Positions 60,452 to 64,000 of a stretch of 64,000 nt of DNA are shown piece by piece. The stretch comes from CAISCU01 sp943361925. Its GTDB lineage: Bacteria > Bacteroidota > Bacteroidia > UKL13-3. The notes beneath the pieces were generated by a model, which saw nothing but the letters and a program-made list of their open reading frames with translations, did not search any database and had not been told where the DNA came from. The position numbers and the translations under genes are program-made. Every line of letters starts with the position of its first letter. Positions within the stretch are counted from its first letter, which is position 1. The stretch spans positions 100,380 through 164,379 of the forward strand of contig CALRIT020000007.1 in the NCBI GenBank assembly GCA_943361925.1, written 5' to 3'.

Positions 60452-62707
60452 TTAAAAGTACATGTTAAATGAGGCCGAAGGAACAAATCCATACAAACCA
60501 ACTTGTTTGAAACTTCTTGAATTATCAGCATTTTTAACCAGACTTAGTTTATAAGCTTGTGTTCTGTTGTAAACATTACAAGCACCAATATTCCATTCAG
60601 TTCTTATTCTTTTGCCTGGTTTCGATTGGTAGGTAAGGTTGACATCCAAACGATGTAAAGGTGATAATACCAACGAATTTCTATCACCATAAATGGGCAC
60701 TCCAATTACATCATTGTATGAACCCGATGGCATGATGTATTTGCCTACCATTGGTGTTACACGCATTCCACTTCCAATGGTGAAGGTGCTTGAAAATCCC
60801 CAGTTTTCATTGATTTGAAAATTACCTACCAAACTCAAATCATGTCTTCTGTCGTACCTTCCATAAAACCACTTGGCTCTGTTTAATTCTTCAAATTTTC
60901 TTTCCGACCAAGAGAGTGTATATGCAACCCAACCACTTAATCTACCTGTCTTTTTTTGTAACATTAATTCAATTCCATAAGCTCGTCCAATTCCTTGAAC
61001 AAGGTCTTTTTCAATTTCATTGTTTAATAAAATCTGTGTTCCTTCTTTGTATTCAACAAGGTTATTCATGGTTTTGAAGTAGGGTTCTATTTGTAGGAAC
61101 AATCCTTTGTTTAACCATTCTTTTTGGTAACTGATAGCATATTGATTAGAACTTTGTGGTTTCACTTGTTTCGATACCGGGAACCATAAATCGGTTGGCA
61201 TTACAGCAGATGAACCACTTACCAAATGCAGGTATTGTTTCATTCTGTTGTAGGATAAGTTTACACCTGAATTTTCATCGATTTGGTAATGCAAACTCAT
61301 TCTTGGTTCAGGTGCTACATACATAAAGTTTTTTCCAAATGAAGATGACATTCTCAAACCAAAATTCAGGTTCATTTTTTGGTTGATGTTTTTGTCGAAC
61401 ATACCAAATACCGCTGCTTCATTGGCATAAAATTTACTACTTTCAGTTTTTCTTAATAGTTCATTCAATGAGCCAAAAATGCTGGTTTGATTGGGGTTGA
61501 AATTATGTCGTGTAAACTCGAAACCCGTTTTGAAATTGGTTTTTTTGTTGATTTGTTTACTCAAATCCCCCTTGATTTGTAAGTCTTGTACCTCTGCTTT
61601 TAATCCGAAAATGTTTCCATCAATATTCGCATTAACAGTGTAAGCGTAATTGGTTTTTACAGCATATAAATTGCTGCTATAGTTTTTATTAAAGTGACGG
61701 TAATGTAAAACCTGAACCCAGTTATGACAACTTGTTCCAAAATCAATTTGTTTTTCGTTTTCTTTTTCACGGTTGATTCTTAAAACATCATTTCCATAAA
61801 AAGCGGTATAGGATAATTTGTTGTTTTCATTGATGGTATAATTGAATTTGATATGTCCATCTTGAAAATAATATGGCAATTCGTTTCCAGCCAAAGCAAA
61901 TAATTGTTCGATATAAGTTCTTCTGAATGATGCTGAAAAACCTAATTTGTTATTGATGATAGGTCCGCTTAAAAATGCTCTTGCTGATAATAAACCAACA
62001 GCTGCAGTTCCGTTCCAATCTATATTGTCTGCTTCTTTTAAACGGATGTCCATTACTGAAGAAAGTCGGCCGCCCATTGCTGCAGGAAATGCTCCTTTAT
62101 AGAGTTTTAAATCTTGAATGGCATCTGAGTTAAATACCGAAAACAAACCTAATAAGTGATTTGGATTATAAACTGTAGCACCATCAAGTCGAATTAGATT
62201 TTGATCGGCTGAACCACCTCTCACAAAAAATCCATCACCACCATTTGCACCCTTTTTTAAACCCGGCATTAATTGTAAAACTTGGATGGGATCTTTTTCA
62301 CCACCTGCAGTGGCAAGAAACTTGTATTCGTTAGGTTGAATGCTGATGATTCCTGCTTTTTCCTTTTGAGATATTTTACTTTTTGAAGCCTGAATTTTGG
62401 CTTCTCTAAGTTCTTTTTTTGATTCTTTGAGTTCTATTAAAATGGGTGTATTTGAATATTGTTTCACCTGCATTTCTTTGCTTTCATAACCCATGTATGA
62501 AACTGTAAATGTTGCAGGTAGTTCAGTTTCAAAAGTAGCCTGTCCTAACTCATTGGTTTGTGCTCCAACTTTATTATCACTTCTAATAATACTTGCTCCG
62601 ATAATAGCTTCATTGGTTTTAGAATCAATAACCTGAAAGTTTAATTTAGTTGCATGTACAGTAAGGTTCATGCCTAGTAGCAAAAGAATGGTGGTGATGG
62701 TTTTCAT
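60452..62707 (-). CDS. TonB-dependent outer-membrane receptor
   Basis: A 751-residue outer-membrane transporter. Signal peptide MKTITTILLLLGMNLTVHA; a carboxypeptidase-like regulatory domain (FQVIDSKTNEAIIGASIIRS) covers about 24-105. The plug domain follows with DPIQVLQLMPGLKKGANGG near 137, VRGGSADQNLIRLDGATVYNPNH near 160 and GGRLSSVMDI near 212. The barrel occupies the rest and ends in an aromatic strand (ASFNMYF). It imports a ligand with energy from TonB-ExbBD; the ligand is unknown. The downstream DUF4249 gene begins next to its stop, and the T9SS gene upstream ends 21 bases away. Confidence 0.93.
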   Translation of the reverse strand: MKTITTILLLLGMNLTVHATKLNFQVIDSKTNEAIIGASIIRSDNKVGAQTNELGQATFETELPATFTVSYMGYESKEMQVKQYSNTPILIELKESKKELREAKIQASKSKISQKEKAGIISIQPNEYKFLATAGGEKDPIQVLQLMPGLKKGANGGDGFFVRGGSADQNLIRLDGATVYNPNHLLGLFSVFNSDAIQDLKLYKGAFPAAMGGRLSSVMDIRLKEADNIDWNGTAAVGLLSARAFLSGPIINNKLGFSASFRRTYIEQLFALAGNELPYYFQDGHIKFNYTINENNKLSYTAFYGNDVLRINREKENEKQIDFGTSCHNWVQVLHYRHFNKNYSSNLYAVKTNYAYTVNANIDGNIFGLKAEVQDLQIKGDLSKQINKKTNFKTGFEFTRHNFNPNQTSIFGSLNELLRKTESSKFYANEAAVFGMFDKNINQKMNLNFGLRMSSSFGKNFMYVAPEPRMSLHYQIDENSGVNLSYNRMKQYLHLVSGSSAVMPTDLWFPVSKQVKPQSSNQYAISYQKEWLNKGLFLQIEPYFKTMNNLVEYKEGTQILLNNEIEKDLVQGIGRAYGIELMLQKKTGRLSGWVAYTLSWSERKFEELNRAKWFYGRYDRRHDLSLVGNFQINENWGFSSTFTIGSGMRVTPMVGKYIMPSGSYNDVIGVPIYGDRNSLVLSPLHRLDVNLTYQSKPGKRIRTEWNIGACNVYNRTQAYKLSLVKNADNSRSFKQVGLYGFVPSASFNMYF

Positions 62708-62728
62708 GATAGGACAGGCTCTCTCTGA

Positions 62729-63619
62729 TTATTGAAGGATGATTCTTTTGCTTAAAATTTTGCTATTAGATTTCATTTCCAGTAAATAGATGCCCGGTTC
62801 ATAGGAATTAATTTTTAGTTTGATTTCATTATGACTAAAAACTAACTCTTCATTAGAAAATGTTTTGATGGTTCTTCCACTAATGTCTTTTAAACTTAAT
62901 AACAAGTCTTTTGATGGAGCATCATTGAGAGTTATATTTATTTCACCTTGGCTAGGATTCGGATAAACATTTAAACCATTTTCAATACTTATTTCATTGA
63001 TTGCTGTTGTTGTTGTGAAAGACAAGTCGTCAATCATAAAAACAGTTCCTACAGTTGGTGTATCTGAAAATCCAACCATAATTGAAATGCTTGCACTATC
63101 AGGAGTTTCATTTGAAGAATAATCAATGACAGAAGCCAATTTGCTCCATGATGTGCTATTTTCTTCGCTATAAATCATGGCGGAACCAACCTGATTTTCT
63201 CCATTGTATAAATTCACAAATAGAAGAAAGCTTTCTTTTTTAGGAGAGGTAAACTTGTGCCAGAATTCAATACCTGCCGGTTTAGAATTGATGGCGAATT
63301 TTCCATTGGCTTCACCCATTAATAAATCACCTTCAAAAGTTCCACAACTAGCACCCTGTTTATATTCAGATGTATCGTTTAAAACGGTCATTTTCATTGA
63401 GTAGTTGCCCGAATGAGCATCAGTGCTTGGAACTACTGCATTTTGTTTGTTTACCGATTGCCAGTAGAGGTTATTGCTCATCCAGCCAATAGGATAAATA
63501 TGTTTGTAGATGAATAAATTGGTGGTATCCCAGTTTTCAAAACCACCATTTGGAATTTGTGCTTTGATGCTTGATAAAAAGAGGCTTAAACCTCCAATAA
63601 GTAATAAAATCTTCTTCAT
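62729..63619 (-). CDS. Secreted T9SS-sorted protein with carbohydrate-binding-like domain
   Basis: A 296-residue secreted protein with the signal peptide MKKILLLIGGLSLFLSSIKAQ. The mature N terminus, IPNGGFENWDTTN, followed by DAHSGNYSMKMTVLND near 68, is the beta-sandwich pattern of PCMD/CBM-like domains that bind carbohydrates. The C-terminal ~75 residues (LNVYPNPSQGEINITL ... YLLEMKSNSKILSKRIIL) are a type A T9SS sorting domain. It is upstream of the TonB receptor on the same strand, 21 bases apart, so it may be the first gene of the same operon and carry the bound polymer to the receptor. Confidence 0.85.
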   Translation of the reverse strand: MKKILLLIGGLSLFLSSIKAQIPNGGFENWDTTNLFIYKHIYPIGWMSNNLYWQSVNKQNAVVPSTDAHSGNYSMKMTVLNDTSEYKQGASCGTFEGDLLMGEANGKFAINSKPAGIEFWHKFTSPKKESFLLFVNLYNGENQVGSAMIYSEENSTSWSKLASVIDYSSNETPDSASISIMVGFSDTPTVGTVFMIDDLSFTTTTAINEISIENGLNVYPNPSQGEINITLNDAPSKDLLLSLKDISGRTIKTFSNEELVFSHNEIKLKINSYEPGIYLLEMKSNSKILSKRIILQ

Positions 63620-63744
63620 AAGTAAATCTGTTTTTTTGTTGATTTACTGATAAGAGCTGCAGAATTTGTTTTACCCCTATGTGAATGGAAAATATTTTTT
63701 GGGGTATGAATTCTTAAAAATTTAATTTTAAACGAATCTGGCTT

Positions 63745-63789
63745 ATTCCTCAATAGCCCCGTGGTTTTAACCCGGGGTTATTGAGGAAT
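63745..63789. repeat. REP-like palindrome
   Basis: ATTCCTCAATAGCCCC (63745-63760) and GGGGTTATTGAGGAAT (63774-63789) pair with a single G-T wobble around a 13-base loop, GTGGTTTTAACCC. GC-rich palindromes of this type occur as REP elements mobilised by RAYT transposases. No gene is visible between 63620 and the window end; the region otherwise contains only AT-rich sequence. Confidence 0.75.
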
Positions 63790-63920
63790 TACGAGGATCC
63801 GCATGTTTACCTATAATTTATTTTAGAAAAACTCTAGATATTTTAAAATTCATTTATGGCGATAAATTAGGTCAAATTGAATAAAAAAAATTGTATTTAG
63901 TTTTTATAAAAATTCCTAAA

Positions 63921-63946
63921 ATCCCATAGGGATGACATTATAGTAG
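63921..63946 (+). repeat. Possible dispersed-repeat motif at the window edge
   Basis: CCCATAGGGATGACATTATA at 63923-63942 resembles a short motif I have seen scattered through Bacteroidota intergenic regions, often of form CCC(n)AGGGATGACATTAT. It contains the small hairpin CCCATAGGG. It is next to the REP-like palindrome and precedes a 15-codon open frame running off the window. Confidence 0.35.
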
Positions 63947-64000
63947 TAAATAAAAATGAAAGAATTACCCTCCCCCAAAACGGACGCGAACCGAAGGTTC

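Noticed and set aside
63956..64000. 15-codon frame running off the right edge
   Set aside because: It is too short to judge, with no recognisable N-terminal motif; it lies in a repeat-rich gene-free stretch.

Overview
The window is AT-rich chromosomal DNA from a member of the phylum Bacteroidota. The evidence is five proteins with type IX secretion (T9SS) C-terminal sorting domains and a remnant of a sixth, a TonB-dependent receptor followed by a DUF4249 lipoprotein, DUF2480, DUF3127 and IPExxVDY-family genes, a methionine synthase split into two genes, and promoters of the Bacteroidota type (TAnnTTTG at -7). A more exact placement (Chitinophagales or a relative) is only a guess. No rRNA, tRNA, CRISPR array, complete IS or prophage was seen.

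Layout. 1-2626: the 3' end of a probable recJ, a lone paaD and a DEAD-box RNA helicase with an Arg/Ser/Gly tail. 2819-7335: a methionine synthase locus with a promoter and SAM-I riboswitch, the homocysteine-binding half, an inserted four-helix-bundle (IVP/S23-like) gene bordered by inverted heptamer repeats, and the folate/B12/reactivation half. 7338-19035: a surface-protein region with two giant SprB-repeat T9SS proteins (6 and 12 repeats), a decayed third copy containing a zeta-toxin fragment, and another T9SS protein. 19036-19894: a single gene cassette with an attC-like imperfect palindrome. 19926-24832: mscS, a Glu/Leu dehydrogenase, anmK and a Tat-signal class V aminotransferase. 24839-27895: an array of small co-oriented genes separated by four copies of the same ~140-bp imperfect palindrome, including two putative immunity proteins. 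This array is the most unusual part of the window. 27918-34308: a GT-C-like membrane protein coupled to a TrpF-like protein lacking the catalytic Cys, and a long Hsp70-family protein facing a membrane protein of unknown function. 34305-50394: mainly housekeeping genes (pyk, acpP, fabF, rnc, ppk2, truA, asnS, ppx/gppA, aspS, tadA) with lineage-specific small genes. 50494-64000: superoxide dismutase, prolyl oligopeptidase, a GH30 glucosylceramidase, a START-like protein, a beta-propeller T9SS protein, a TonB receptor/DUF4249 pair and a final T9SS protein, ending in a REP-like palindrome.

How the genes work together. The riboswitch and split metH form a SAM-responsive methionine unit. acpP-fabF-rnc and the pyk cluster are conserved housekeeping runs. 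The T9SS proteins and outer-membrane receptor point to a surface specialised for adhesion, polymer use or gliding. The two cassette loci, the IVP insertion and the toxin remnant mark where the backbone has taken up small mobile modules; no recombinase for them is encoded in the window.
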